A stretch of DNA of 34,827 bases from the NCBI GenBank assembly GCA_013426805.1, contig JACDZG010000078.1:1-34827 (forward strand), in the 5' to 3' direction. The notes under the pieces were generated by a model. It worked only from the letters and a program-made list of their open reading frames with translations. It was not told the DNA's origin and ran no database searches. The position numbers and the translations under genes are program-made. Source of the stretch: Chromatiaceae bacterium. Its GTDB lineage: Bacteria > Pseudomonadota > Gammaproteobacteria > Chromatiales > Chromatiaceae. This document shows, piece after piece, positions 14,825 through 24,154 of this stretch (position 1 is the first letter of the stretch; each line of letters begins with the position of its first letter).

Positions 14825-16053
14825 TCGCGCTCCAGGTCTGGCTGCGCACTGCCGCCGGGACCCTGCTGGCGGCCGGCGAGATCCGGGTCGCTGATCCGGA
14901 TCCCCGTCGCGGCGGGCTGCTGCGCGGCGAGTTCCGTTATCATGCGGGTTTCTTGGATCATCCGGACGCGTTCGCCCTCGACCCCCTGCGACTCCCGTTG
15001 GTGCCGGTGGTCTTCGATGCCGAACGTCCCCAGGCCGGTGTCCACGCGTGTTTCGAGGATTCCCTGCCGGACGCTTGGGGCCGTGGTCTCCTGATCCGCC
15101 GGTACGGCCTCCCCCGTACCCAACAGACCGCGCCGCATTTGTTGGCTGTAATCGGTGCCGCCGGGTTGGGTGCCTTGGCCTATACCAGAGGTTCCGCGGC
15201 TCCGGCGCCGGCCGATGCCGGGCCGACGCCGGACCTCGAGTCACTGATCGAGGCGGCTGAGCGCTACGACCAAGACCCTGGTACGCTCGGTGACAACGAT
15301 CTCGGCCTCTTGTTTCGCGCCGCCAGCTCACCCGGCGGCGCACGCCCCAAGGTGCTGATCGAAGCGGCGGGGCAGGGCTATATCGCCAAGCTCGCCGCAG
15401 CGCGCGACACGGTGGATATGGTCCGTGTCGAGGCTGCCTGTCTGGCGCTTGCCCAGGACGCCGGGCTCGCTGTTGCCGAGTTTCGTGTCGAGTCTTTCGG
15501 GCGGCGCGCTGCCCTCTTGGTGAGACGTTTCGATCAAACTCCGGCGGGCGGCCGTTACCACGTTCTGAGCCTTCAAACCTTGATGGGCGCCGAGGGCTAC
15601 TACCATCTCGGCTACGCGGATCTGGCGGACTGCCTGCGCCGCGTGAGCGCACGGCCAGAGACTGACCTTCCGACACTCTACCGCCAGATGGTTTTCAACG
15701 CGCTCATCGGCAATACGGACGATCACCTGAAGAACTTCGCGATGCGTCGCGAGCCCGCCGGCTGGTGTCTGACGCCAGCCTACGACCTGCTGCCCGATGT
15801 GCTGCAGCGCGGCGAACATTGTCTGCACTTCGGTCTCGTCGGTCCGCGTCCCAGCGCGGATGCCGTGGGCGCGCTCGGCGGCGCCTTTGGACTCTCGCGT
15901 CGGCGAACGCGGCGGATCATCGCGGAGGTCGTGGCCGCGGTCGTCGGCTGGCGGGCGCGGTTCGCTGATTACGGCACGCCGACCGCCGACAGCGATCGGC
16001 TGGGGCGCGAGATCGCGCGGCGGCTCGCCGGGTATCGGTCAACATCGGGGTGA
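14821..16053 (+). CDS. hipA: HipA-like serine/threonine kinase toxin
   Basis: The 410-residue product is a type II toxin kinase; relatives phosphorylate aminoacyl-tRNA synthetases and induce dormancy. Visible motifs include AASSPGGARPKVLIEA (Gly-rich segment), YIAKL with the ATP-binding Lys, NALIGNTDDHLKNF at about residues 293-306 (catalytic loop), and LTPAYDLLPD (DFG-equivalent Asp). ATG at 14821 is set by the ATGA overlap with the antitoxin gene; the frame is open 37 codons further upstream but inside hipB. All kinase motifs are present, so it should be active. Confidence 0.9.
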   Translation: MIALQVWLRTAAGTLLAAGEIRVADPDPRRGGLLRGEFRYHAGFLDHPDAFALDPLRLPLVPVVFDAERPQAGVHACFEDSLPDAWGRGLLIRRYGLPRTQQTAPHLLAVIGAAGLGALAYTRGSAAPAPADAGPTPDLESLIEAAERYDQDPGTLGDNDLGLLFRAASSPGGARPKVLIEAAGQGYIAKLAAARDTVDMVRVEAACLALAQDAGLAVAEFRVESFGRRAALLVRRFDQTPAGGRYHVLSLQTLMGAEGYYHLGYADLADCLRRVSARPETDLPTLYRQMVFNALIGNTDDHLKNFAMRREPAGWCLTPAYDLLPDVLQRGEHCLHFGLVGPRPSADAVGALGGAFGLSRRRTRRIIAEVVAAVVGWRARFADYGTPTADSDRLGREIARRLAGYRSTSG

Positions 16054-16176
16054 TGCCTGGAGTTAAACGGCGCCACACCAATGACGCGCCATCGGGCGAC
16101 TGAGCAGCGCGGCGGAACCGCCGCGATCGTTGCCAGCCCGCCTTCCCGCCAGGTTACAATCGTCGTTTTACCACGG

Positions 16177-17484
16177 ATGATTCGCGTCATGATCCCTATC
16201 TTCCGAGAGCATCCGCTGCGCCGCACCGTCGCGGCCGAACTGCATGCCCGTATCTACGAGCCGCTGCGCGCGCCCGAGCGGGTCTCACACCTTGCGGTGA
16301 TGAGCGACGGGCCGGGCAACGGCCGCGACCTGGCGCATCTCAAGCGGCTGTTGGCACACTATGCGCGGCCCATCCCGGAGAGGGTCGATCAGCATTATGC
16401 GGCCGACCTGGGGCCGATGCGCATGCGCTGGGAGCGTCATACCGAGTTCGTCACCTACACTTTCAGTCAACAGGGCGCTTTCGATCAGCCGTTTGCCGCG
16501 CCCGTGCTTGGTCAACTCCCCGCGGACTGGCTGCGCGATCTGCCGGGCGATGTGATCGGCGCGGTCTCGCTGGCCGTGGAAGACTGCGCGGCGCCGGAGC
16601 GCGACTATGAGCAGTTGACCGCACTCTTCGACGGCCATTCAGTCATCGGTTCCGAGGTTGTGGGCGGAGCGGCCCGCGCCTGGTCGGATCTGCGAATCGA
16701 TGCCGACGGGTTCTTCCGGGTCCTGATCCGCGACTGCAGCATGTCCGAGAACCAGGCCGGGCGGCTCGCCAAACGGTTCCTGGATATCAATAGCTACCGC
16801 GCGCTGGCCTTGCTCGGGTTTCCGTTGGCCCGCGAAGTCTCCCCCGTGCTCACCGATGCCGATCGTCGCCTGGCCCTGGTGGCGTCCCGCATGACCACCG
16901 ACCGCACCCCGGATGCGCCAACCTTCGAGAGCGACCTGCTGGCCGAGTTGACCAGTCTCGCCGCCGAGATCGAGGCCATCGCGGCGCGTACCACCTATCG
17001 CTTCGACGCCTCGCGTGCCTACTACGGGATGGTGCTGCAACGCCTGGAACAACTGCGTCAACAACGTATCGAGGGCTTGCAGACCTTTACCGAGTTTCTC
17101 GACAGCCGCCTGGCGCCCGCCATCGCCACCTGCGAGTCGACCCAACATCGCCAAACCGATCTGGCCGAGCGCGCCGCCCGCTTGACCAGCCTGCTGCGAG
17201 CCCGGGTGGAGGTCTCATTGCAGGAGCAGAATCGCCGGGTGCTGGAGTCCATGGATCGCCGCGCGCAACTGCAGCTGCGGCTGCAGGAGACGGTCGAAGG
17301 GTTGTCCGTCATCGCGATCGGCTATTACGGGGTCGGGCTCGTCGGCTACGCGCTCAAGGCCATGGAGGAAGCCGGTCTGCCCATCGACGCCTCGCTCGGC
17401 ATGGGCATCGCGCTGCCCTTGGTGGTCGGCTTCGCCTGGCTCGGGCTGCGCCGAGTCAAAAAGCGTCTGGCCGGCGCGGATTGA
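16177..17484 (+). CDS. DUF3422 family membrane-anchored protein
   Basis: The protein (about 435 residues from ATG 16177; ATG 16189 is also possible) matches DUF3422. The N-terminus reads FREHPLRRTVAAELHARIYE, the middle contains LAKRFLDINSYRALALLGFP, and a long helical region follows. Near the C-terminus are two transmembrane segments (VIAIGYYGVGLVGYAL and GIALPLVVGFAWLGL), ending with basic residues. The architecture suggests a cytoplasmic body anchored at the inner membrane. No function is established for the family. It is transcribed in the same direction as acnD, 85 bases upstream; a functional link is unknown. Confidence 0.85.
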   Translation: MIRVMIPIFREHPLRRTVAAELHARIYEPLRAPERVSHLAVMSDGPGNGRDLAHLKRLLAHYARPIPERVDQHYAADLGPMRMRWERHTEFVTYTFSQQGAFDQPFAAPVLGQLPADWLRDLPGDVIGAVSLAVEDCAAPERDYEQLTALFDGHSVIGSEVVGGAARAWSDLRIDADGFFRVLIRDCSMSENQAGRLAKRFLDINSYRALALLGFPLAREVSPVLTDADRRLALVASRMTTDRTPDAPTFESDLLAELTSLAAEIEAIAARTTYRFDASRAYYGMVLQRLEQLRQQRIEGLQTFTEFLDSRLAPAIATCESTQHRQTDLAERAARLTSLLRARVEVSLQEQNRRVLESMDRRAQLQLRLQETVEGLSVIAIGYYGVGLVGYALKAMEEAGLPIDASLGMGIALPLVVGFAWLGLRRVKKRLAGAD

Positions 17485-17569
17485 TCCATGTCATTGCGCG
17501 CTGAAACTGCAACGAATTGCTTCTCGCCATCCATGGCGACGTATCCAACGTCCGAAAATAAGACTACTC

Positions 17570-20164
17570 ATGAATACCACCAACCGTAAACCCCTGCCCG
17601 GTACCGACCTGAGTTACTTCGACGCGCGTGCCGCGGTCGATGCGATCACGCCCGGCGCCTATGCCAAACTGCCTTACACGTCACGCGTCTTAGCCGAGAA
17701 CCTGGTCCGCCGCTGCGATCCGGCCATGCTGACCGATTCGCTCAAGCAACTCATCGAGCGCAAGCAGGATCTGGATTTTCCGTGGTTCCCGGCGCGCGTG
17801 GTCTGTCATGACATTCTCGGCCAGACCGCACTGGTCGATCTCGCCGGCCTGCGCGACGCCATCGCCGAGCAGGGCGGTGATCCCGCCCAAGTCAATCCGG
17901 TCGTGCCGACGCAATTGATCGTCGACCACTCGCTGGCCGTGGAATGCGGCGGCTTCGATCCGGACGCCTTCGCCAAGAACCGCGCCATCGAAGACCGGCG
18001 CAATGAAGACCGTTTCGACTTCATCAACTGGACCAAGAAGGCGTTCAAGAACGTCGACGTGATCCCGGCCGGTAACGGCATCATGCACCAGATCAATCTG
18101 GAGAAGATGTCGCCGGTCATTCAGGTCCGTGACGGCGTGGCCTTCCCGGATACCTGCGTCGGCACCGACAGCCACACCCCGCATGTCGATGCGCTGGGTG
18201 TGATCGCCATCGGCGTCGGCGGTCTGGAGGCGGAAACCGTGATGCTGGGCCGCGCGTCCATGATGCGTCTGCCCGATATCATCGGCGTGAAGCTGACCGG
18301 CAAACGCCAGCCGGGCATCACCGCCACCGATATCGTGCTGGCATTGACCGAGTTCCTGCGCAAGGAGCGGGTGGTGGGTGCCTACGTGGAGTTCTTCGGT
18401 GAAGGTGCCGCCAAGCTGACCATCGGTGACCGTGCCACCATCTCCAACATGACCCCGGAGTTCGGTGCCACTGCCGGCCTGTTCTATATCGACCAGCAAA
18501 CCATTGATTATCTCAAGCTCACCGGTCGCGAGCCGGAGCAGGTCGCGCTGGTCGAGACTTACGCCAAGACCACCGGCCTGTGGGCCGATCGCCTGGTCAA
18601 TGCCGAATACGAACGCGTGCTGGAGTTCGATCTGTCGTCCGTCGTGCGCAACATGGCCGGCCCCTCCAACCCGCACCGGCGCTTGCCGACGTCCGAACTG
18701 GCGGCGCGCGGCATCGCCGGTGTCTGGGAAGAGAAAGCAGGCGAAATGCCGGATGGCGCCGTGATCATCGCCGCCATCACGAGCTGCACCAACACCAGCA
18801 ACCCGCGCAACGTGGTGGCTGCCGGCCTACTGGCCCGCAAGGCCAACGCGCTCGGATTGGTGCGCAAGCCCTGGGTCAAGTCCTCCTTTGCCCCGGGCTC
18901 CAAGGTGGCCAAGCTGTATCTGGAAGCGTCCGGTCTGTTGCCCGAACTGGAGCAGTTGGGCTTCGGCATCGTCGGCTATGCCTGCACCACCTGCAATGGC
19001 ATGTCGGGCGCCCTGGACCCGAAGATCCAGCAGGAAATCATCGACCGCGACCTTTACGCCACGGCGGTGCTGTCCGGCAACCGCAACTTCGACGGGCGGA
19101 TTCATCCGTATGCCAAGCAGGCCTTCCTGGCCTCGCCGCCATTGGTCGTTGCCTACGCCATTGCCGGTACCATCCGCTTCGATATCGAGAAAGATGTGCT
19201 GGGGCTGGACACCCATGGCAAGCCGGTCACCTTGAAGGATATCTGGCCGTCCGATGAAGAAATCGACGCCATTGTCGCCGCCAGTGTAAAGCCGGAACAG
19301 TTCCGCTCGGTCTACATCCCGATGTTCGCAGTCCAGCAAGACGATGGCGTGAAGGTGAGCCCGTTGTATGACTGGCGCCCGATGACCACGTACATCCGCC
19401 GTCCGCCGTATTGGGAAGGCGCGCTGGCCGGTGAGCGCACCCTGCAAGGCATGCGTCCGCTGGCGGTGCTGCCGGACAATATCACCACGGATCATCTGTC
19501 GCCGTCGAACGCGATCATGGCGAATAGCGCGGCCGGTGAGTATCTCACCAAGATGGGCCTGCCGGAGGAGGACTTCAATTCCTACGCCACCCACCGGGGT
19601 GACCATTTGACCGCGCAGCGTGCCACCTTCGCCAACCCGCAGTTGGTGAATGAAATGGCCGTGGTCGACGGGCAGGTCAAGAAAGGCTCGCTGACCCGCA
19701 TCGAACCGGACGGCAAGGTGACCCGCATGTGGGAAGCCATCGAAACCTACATGGAGCGCAAGCAGCCGCTGATCATCATTGCCGGTGCCGACTATGGTCA
19801 GGGATCGTCGCGTGACTGGGCGGCCAAGGGCGTGCGCCTCGCTGGTGTGGAGGCCATCGCCGCCGAGGGGTTCGAGCGGATTCACCGGACCAACCTGGTC
19901 GGTATGGGCGTGCTGCCGTTGGAATTCAAACCGGGCGTCAACCGCAAGACACTGGGGATCGACGGCACCGAAACCTTCGATGTCATCGGTGAGCGTACCC
20001 CGCGCACCACGCTGACACTGGTCATCAATCGCAAGAACGGTGAGCGGGTGGAAGTGCCGGTGACCTGCCGTCTCGACACCGCGGAAGAGGTGTCGATCTA
20101 CGAGGCCGGCGGTGTATTGCAGCGCTTCGCGCAGGACTTCCTCGCAGCGCGCAAGGCGGCCTGA
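17570..20164 (+). CDS. acnD: Fe/S-dependent 2-methylisocitrate dehydratase AcnD
   Basis: This 864-residue aconitase-family enzyme dehydrates 2-methylcitrate to 2-methylaconitate in the 2-methylcitrate cycle of propionate oxidation. The [4Fe-4S] ligands are Cys406 (SCTNTSNPRN), Cys472 and Cys475 (ACTTCNG). The swivelling C-terminal domain carries QGSSRDWAAKG. Length and the adjacent prpF separate it from AcnA, because AcnD requires PrpF to isomerise its product. All motifs are intact. The enzymes prpB and prpC are not in the window, so they must be encoded elsewhere if the pathway is complete. Confidence 0.94.
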   Translation: MNTTNRKPLPGTDLSYFDARAAVDAITPGAYAKLPYTSRVLAENLVRRCDPAMLTDSLKQLIERKQDLDFPWFPARVVCHDILGQTALVDLAGLRDAIAEQGGDPAQVNPVVPTQLIVDHSLAVECGGFDPDAFAKNRAIEDRRNEDRFDFINWTKKAFKNVDVIPAGNGIMHQINLEKMSPVIQVRDGVAFPDTCVGTDSHTPHVDALGVIAIGVGGLEAETVMLGRASMMRLPDIIGVKLTGKRQPGITATDIVLALTEFLRKERVVGAYVEFFGEGAAKLTIGDRATISNMTPEFGATAGLFYIDQQTIDYLKLTGREPEQVALVETYAKTTGLWADRLVNAEYERVLEFDLSSVVRNMAGPSNPHRRLPTSELAARGIAGVWEEKAGEMPDGAVIIAAITSCTNTSNPRNVVAAGLLARKANALGLVRKPWVKSSFAPGSKVAKLYLEASGLLPELEQLGFGIVGYACTTCNGMSGALDPKIQQEIIDRDLYATAVLSGNRNFDGRIHPYAKQAFLASPPLVVAYAIAGTIRFDIEKDVLGLDTHGKPVTLKDIWPSDEEIDAIVAASVKPEQFRSVYIPMFAVQQDDGVKVSPLYDWRPMTTYIRRPPYWEGALAGERTLQGMRPLAVLPDNITTDHLSPSNAIMANSAAGEYLTKMGLPEEDFNSYATHRGDHLTAQRATFANPQLVNEMAVVDGQVKKGSLTRIEPDGKVTRMWEAIETYMERKQPLIIIAGADYGQGSSRDWAAKGVRLAGVEAIAAEGFERIHRTNLVGMGVLPLEFKPGVNRKTLGIDGTETFDVIGERTPRTTLTLVINRKNGERVEVPVTCRLDTAEEVSIYEAGGVLQRFAQDFLAARKAA

Positions 20165-20170
20165 ACCGGG

Positions 20171-20224
20171 TCTTTTCGCTCCCACGCTCCAGCGTCTTCT
20201 CGCTCCCACGCTCCAGCGTGGGAG
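20171..20224. repeat. REP-like repeat between acnD and prpF
   Basis: Two tandem 24-base units (20171-20194 and 20195-20218) differ at one position and share TCGCTCCCACGCTCCAGCG. The second extends into a perfect palindrome: CTCCCACGCT (20203-20212), two-base loop, AGCGTGGGAG (20215-20224). It lies inside an apparent operon and may adjust mRNA stability or the ratio of the two proteins. Confidence 0.8.
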
Positions 20225-20274
20225 TGTCGAGCGGGCGCTCCGCGTCCAGATAACCTCGCTTGGACAATCGTTTT

Positions 20275-21468
20275 ATGGCTCACGTACCTCAAATCAAGAT
20301 CCCCGCCACCTACATGCGTGGCGGTACCAGCAAAGGCGTGTTCTTCCGCCTGCAGGATTTACCCGCAAGCGCGCAGGTGCCCGGTGCGGCGCGCGATGCG
20401 CTGCTGCTGCGCGTCATCGGTAGCCCCGATCCCTACGGCAAACAGATCGACGGCATGGGCGGGGCGACCTCCAGCACCAGCAAGACGGTCATCCTGTCCA
20501 AGAGCAGCAAGCCCGATCACGACGTCGACTACCTGTTCGGCCAGGTGTCCATCGACACCGCCTTCGTCGACTGGAGCGGCAACTGCGGCAACCTTTCCGC
20601 CGCAGTCGGTTCCTTCGCCATCAGCAGCGGCCTGATCGATGCCGACCGGCTGCCGCGGGACGGCCTGGCGACCGTGCGCGTCTGGCAGGCCAATATCGGC
20701 AAGACCATCGTCGCCCAGGTGCCCATGACCAATGGCACCGTGCAGGAGACGGGTGACTTCGAACTCGATGGCGTGACCTTTCCGGCCGCCGAGGTGCAGT
20801 TGGAATTCCTCGATCCGGCTGACGAGGGCGAAGGGGAGGGCGGCGGTTCGATGTTTCCCACCGGCAACCTGGTGGATGATCTTGATGTTCCCGGAGTCGG
20901 CACCCTCCAGGCCACCCTGATCAATGCCGGCATCCCGACCATCTTCGTGAATGCGCAGGCTATCGGCTATACGGGCACCGAGCTGCAGGACGCCATCAAC
21001 AGCGATCCCAAGGCATTGGCCATGTTCGAGACTATTCGTGCCTATGGCGCGGTGCGCATGGGCCTCATCAAGCATATCGACGAGGCGGCCAAACGCCAGC
21101 ACACGCCCAAGGTTGCCTTCGTGGCCACGCCGGCCGATTACGTCTCATCCAGCGGCAAGCCGGTCGCTGCCGGCGACATCGACCTGCTGGTGCGCGCACT
21201 CTCCATGGGCAAACTGCACCACGCCATGATGGGCACCGCCGCGGTGGCCATCGGCACCGCCGCGGCCGTTCCCGGCACCCTGGTGAACCTCGCCGCCGGC
21301 GGCGGTGCGCGTACCGCGGTGCGCTTCGGTCATCCCTCCGGCACCCTGCGGGTCGGCGCGGAAGCGACCCAGGTCAATGGCGAATGGACCGTGACCAAGG
21401 CCATCATGAGCCGCAGCGCCAGGGTATTGATGGAAGGCTGGGTGCGCGTACCGGGTGATGCGTTTTAA
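20275..21468 (+). CDS. prpF: 2-methylaconitate cis-trans isomerase PrpF
   Basis: The 397-residue protein belongs to the PrpF/DapF-fold isomerases. It begins PQIKIPATYMRGGTSKGVFF, the canonical family opening. It also has GMGGATSSTSKTVILS, a DWSGNCGNLSAAVGSFAI segment and a C-terminal GHPSGTLRVGAE. The Cys in SGNCGN and the Lys in TSKG are the expected active-site region. ATG at 20275 gives the usual length; a TTG at 20260 would add five residues. PrpF makes the AcnD product usable by the next hydratase, which fits the immediate upstream neighbour. Confidence 0.94.
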   Translation: MAHVPQIKIPATYMRGGTSKGVFFRLQDLPASAQVPGAARDALLLRVIGSPDPYGKQIDGMGGATSSTSKTVILSKSSKPDHDVDYLFGQVSIDTAFVDWSGNCGNLSAAVGSFAISSGLIDADRLPRDGLATVRVWQANIGKTIVAQVPMTNGTVQETGDFELDGVTFPAAEVQLEFLDPADEGEGEGGGSMFPTGNLVDDLDVPGVGTLQATLINAGIPTIFVNAQAIGYTGTELQDAINSDPKALAMFETIRAYGAVRMGLIKHIDEAAKRQHTPKVAFVATPADYVSSSGKPVAAGDIDLLVRALSMGKLHHAMMGTAAVAIGTAAAVPGTLVNLAAGGGARTAVRFGHPSGTLRVGAEATQVNGEWTVTKAIMSRSARVLMEGWVRVPGDAF

Positions 21469-21602
21469 GCGATCGTTCGGGCTGACGAATGTCCGCTTGG
21501 CATTTTTCAGCTCGCGAGCCGAGAAACCAGATGTTGACGACAGTTCTCCGTGACTCATGCTCATGGTTAGCTTAAGTCGCCGAACCAGATCGGGAGAAGG
21601 GA

Positions 21603-24029
21603 ATGGACAAAGGTCGGCTCAGCGAACGTGATATCTGCACCAAGTTCATCACGCCCGCCATTCTGCGCGCAGGGTGGCAGCAGCACGAATTCCGCGAAGA
21701 GGTCACCCTCACCGATGGCCGCGTGATGGTGCGCGGCACGCTTGCGGCGCGCGTCCGCGATGCACTGGCCAAAGGGGGTCCCAAGCGGGCGGATTACGTG
21801 CTCTATGTCATGGGCAATATCCCCATCGTCGTGATTGAGGTCAAGCATGCCGGATTCCCGCTTGGACACGGCATGCAGCAAGCGTTGACCTACGCCGAAA
21901 TGCTTGATGCCCCCTTCGCCATCAGCACGAACGGCAAGGGTTTTCTGTTGCACGACCGCACGGGTTTGACTCAACCCGCCGAGCGGGAACTGGCGCTGGA
22001 CGCCTTTCCGACAGTGGCGGAACTCTGGCCGATCTATCAGCAGTGGAAAGGTCTGACCGAACCCGCTGCGGTCAAGCTGATCGAACAACCATTCCACAGT
22101 GATGGCGGTGGCCGCGAACCACGCTACTACCAGCGCGTGGCGGTCAACGTTTCCCTCGTGGCCATCGCCAAGGGCGTCCAACGCATCTTGCTGGTGATGG
22201 CCACCGGCACCGGCAAGACCTACACCGCGTTCCAGATCATCTGGCGGCTGTGGAAGGCCAAGGCCAAGCAGCGCATTCTCTTTCTGGCCGACCGCAATAT
22301 CCTGGTCGATCAGACGATGCAGCAGGACTTCGCTCCCTTTGGCGAAGTAATGCACAAAGTAACCAACCGCGAGGTCAAGAAAAACTACGAGATCTATCTC
22401 GCGTTGTACCAGGCCGTGACCGGCCGGGAGGAGTGGAAACAGATCTACCGTCAGTTCCCTGCCGATTTCTTCGACCTCGTGGTGGTCGACGAATGCCACC
22501 GGGGCAGTGCCGCCGACGACTCGGCCTGACGCGAGGTCCTCGACTACTTCAGCAGCGCCACGCACCTGGGCCTCACCGCCACACCCAGGGAAACCAAAGA
22601 GGTCAGCAACAGCCATTACTTCGGCGAGCCGCTCTATACCTATTCGCTCAAACAAGGCATCGACGACGGCTTTCTGGCGCCCTACAAGGTCATTCGCATC
22701 GCCACCGACGTCGACTCGCTTGGCTATACGCCCGCCAAAGGCAAGATCGATAAACTGGGGCAAGTGGTCGAACACCGCCAGTACAACACCAGCGATTTCG
22801 ACCGTAATCTGGTGCTGGAACAGCGCACCCAATTCGTCGCCGGCAAGATATGGGAATACCTCAAGGCGACCGACCCGATGGCCAAGACCATCGTCTTCTG
22901 TGATGACCAGGACCACGCCGAACGCATGCGTCAGGAACTGGTCAAGCTGATCCCGGCCGCCGCCGGCAATCGCCGCTACGTGATGCGCATCACCGGCGAT
23001 GACAACGAAGGCAAGGCGCAGCTCTCGTACTTCATTGACAACGACGAGCCTTACCCCGTCATCGCCACCACGTCCAAGCTGCTCACCACCGGGGTGGATG
23101 CCAAGACCTGCAAGTTGATCGTGCTCGACCAGAGCATCAAGTCGATGACCGAGTTCAAGCAGATCATCGGCCGCGGCACCCGCATCCGCGAGGACTACCA
23201 GAAGCTCTATTTCACCATCATGGACTTCAAGGGGGCGACGCGCCTGTTTGCCGACCCTGAATTTGACGGCGACCCGGTAGTGATCTACGAGCCCAAGCCC
23301 GGCGATCCGGTGATCCCACCCGAACCCGTCGACCCGCCCGGCGTCGCTGAACCCAAGCCCCCACCCTTTGTCCCGAACACCACGGACGGCGGCGACACGG
23401 ACCCAGGCGGCACCGAAGGTGGTCAAGGCCGCACCAAATATGTGATCGCCGATGCCGAGGTTAAACTCGCGGTGGAGCGCTCGCAATCTCTCGACGCCGA
23501 CGGCAAGCTCGTCACCGAAGACTTCCGGTCCTTGCTCAAGGACGACATGAAGAAGCCACTCCGGCAGCAATTCGGCACCCTCACCGATTTCCTGCGCCGC
23601 TGGAACGCCGCCGAGCGTAAGCAGGCGATGATCGACGAGTTGACCGAGCACGACGTGCCCCTGGAGATCCTGCGGCAGGCAGTGGCCAACGGCAGCGAGT
23701 TGGATGTCTTTGACCTGGTGGCCTACATCGCCTTCGACCAACCGCCGCTGACCCGCCGCGAGCGCGTCAACCGGGTAAAAAAGCGCGACGTCTTCGGCCA
23801 GTATGGCGAACAGGCCCGCGCGGTGCTCGAGGCTCTGCTCGACAAATACGCCGATCACGGCGTGCAGGATCTTGAAGACCCGAAGGTGCTGGAGTTGCCG
23901 CCCTTCGACCAGCTCGGCAGCCGGACCCACATTCGGCGCAGTATTTTCGGTGGCGCGGAGCAATACGCCCAGGCCGTGCAGGCGCTGGAGCAGGCCCTCT
24001 ACGACACTCCTGAACTGAAAACAGCTTGA
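21603..24029 (+). pseudogene. hsdR: Type I restriction subunit HsdR with in-frame TGA
   Basis: The frame encodes an 808-codon HsdR. The N-terminal nuclease has Asp64, Glu79 and Lys81 (DYVLYV..IVVIEVKHAG). The motor has ATGTGKT at 200-206 and DECH at 296-299, then SATHLGLTATP and IIGRGTRIRED. A TGA at 22527-22529 (codon 309) stands right after DDSA, where the family has Trp (DDSAWREVLDYF); TGG to TGA is a single change. No further stop or phase change occurs before 24029. As written, translation gives a 308-residue nuclease/half-motor fragment without the rest of the helicase. The downstream half could start at GTG 22764. GGGAGAAGGGA precedes the ATG at 21603. Confidence 0.9.
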
Positions 24030-24081
24030 GGTTTAGGCGATTTCCGGAAAACCCGGCACCAACCACCGTCCGATTGGATGT

Positions 24082-24103
24082 AGGTGCGACTTCAGTCGCA
24101 CCT
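24082..24103. repeat. Short palindrome between hsdR and hsdM
   Basis: AGGTGCGAC (24082-24090) and GTCGCACCT (24095-24103) flank a TTCA loop. This is a REP-type hairpin seen between genes in several gammaproteobacteria. It could act as a terminator or mRNA stabiliser in the hsd locus. Confidence 0.65.
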
Positions 24104-24154
24104 GCGCTTGGTCATCGCCTTAACCCCCGGCCGCACGGAAACCAAGACAACGCG

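Noticed and set aside
18827-20209. 460-codon antisense frame opposite acnD
   Set aside because: A shadow of the GC-rich acnD gene; the sense strand encodes all aconitase motifs.
22527-22529. Selenocysteine or programmed readthrough at the hsdR TGA
   Set aside because: The expected residue is Trp, not Cys; I see no obvious SECIS-like hairpin right after it, and neighbouring subunits carry independent damage.
21567-23963. Very long antisense open frame (798 codons) opposite hsdR
   Set aside because: It mirrors the strong codon bias of hsdR in a complementary phase, has no recognisable domain, and spans the hsdR coding sequence completely.
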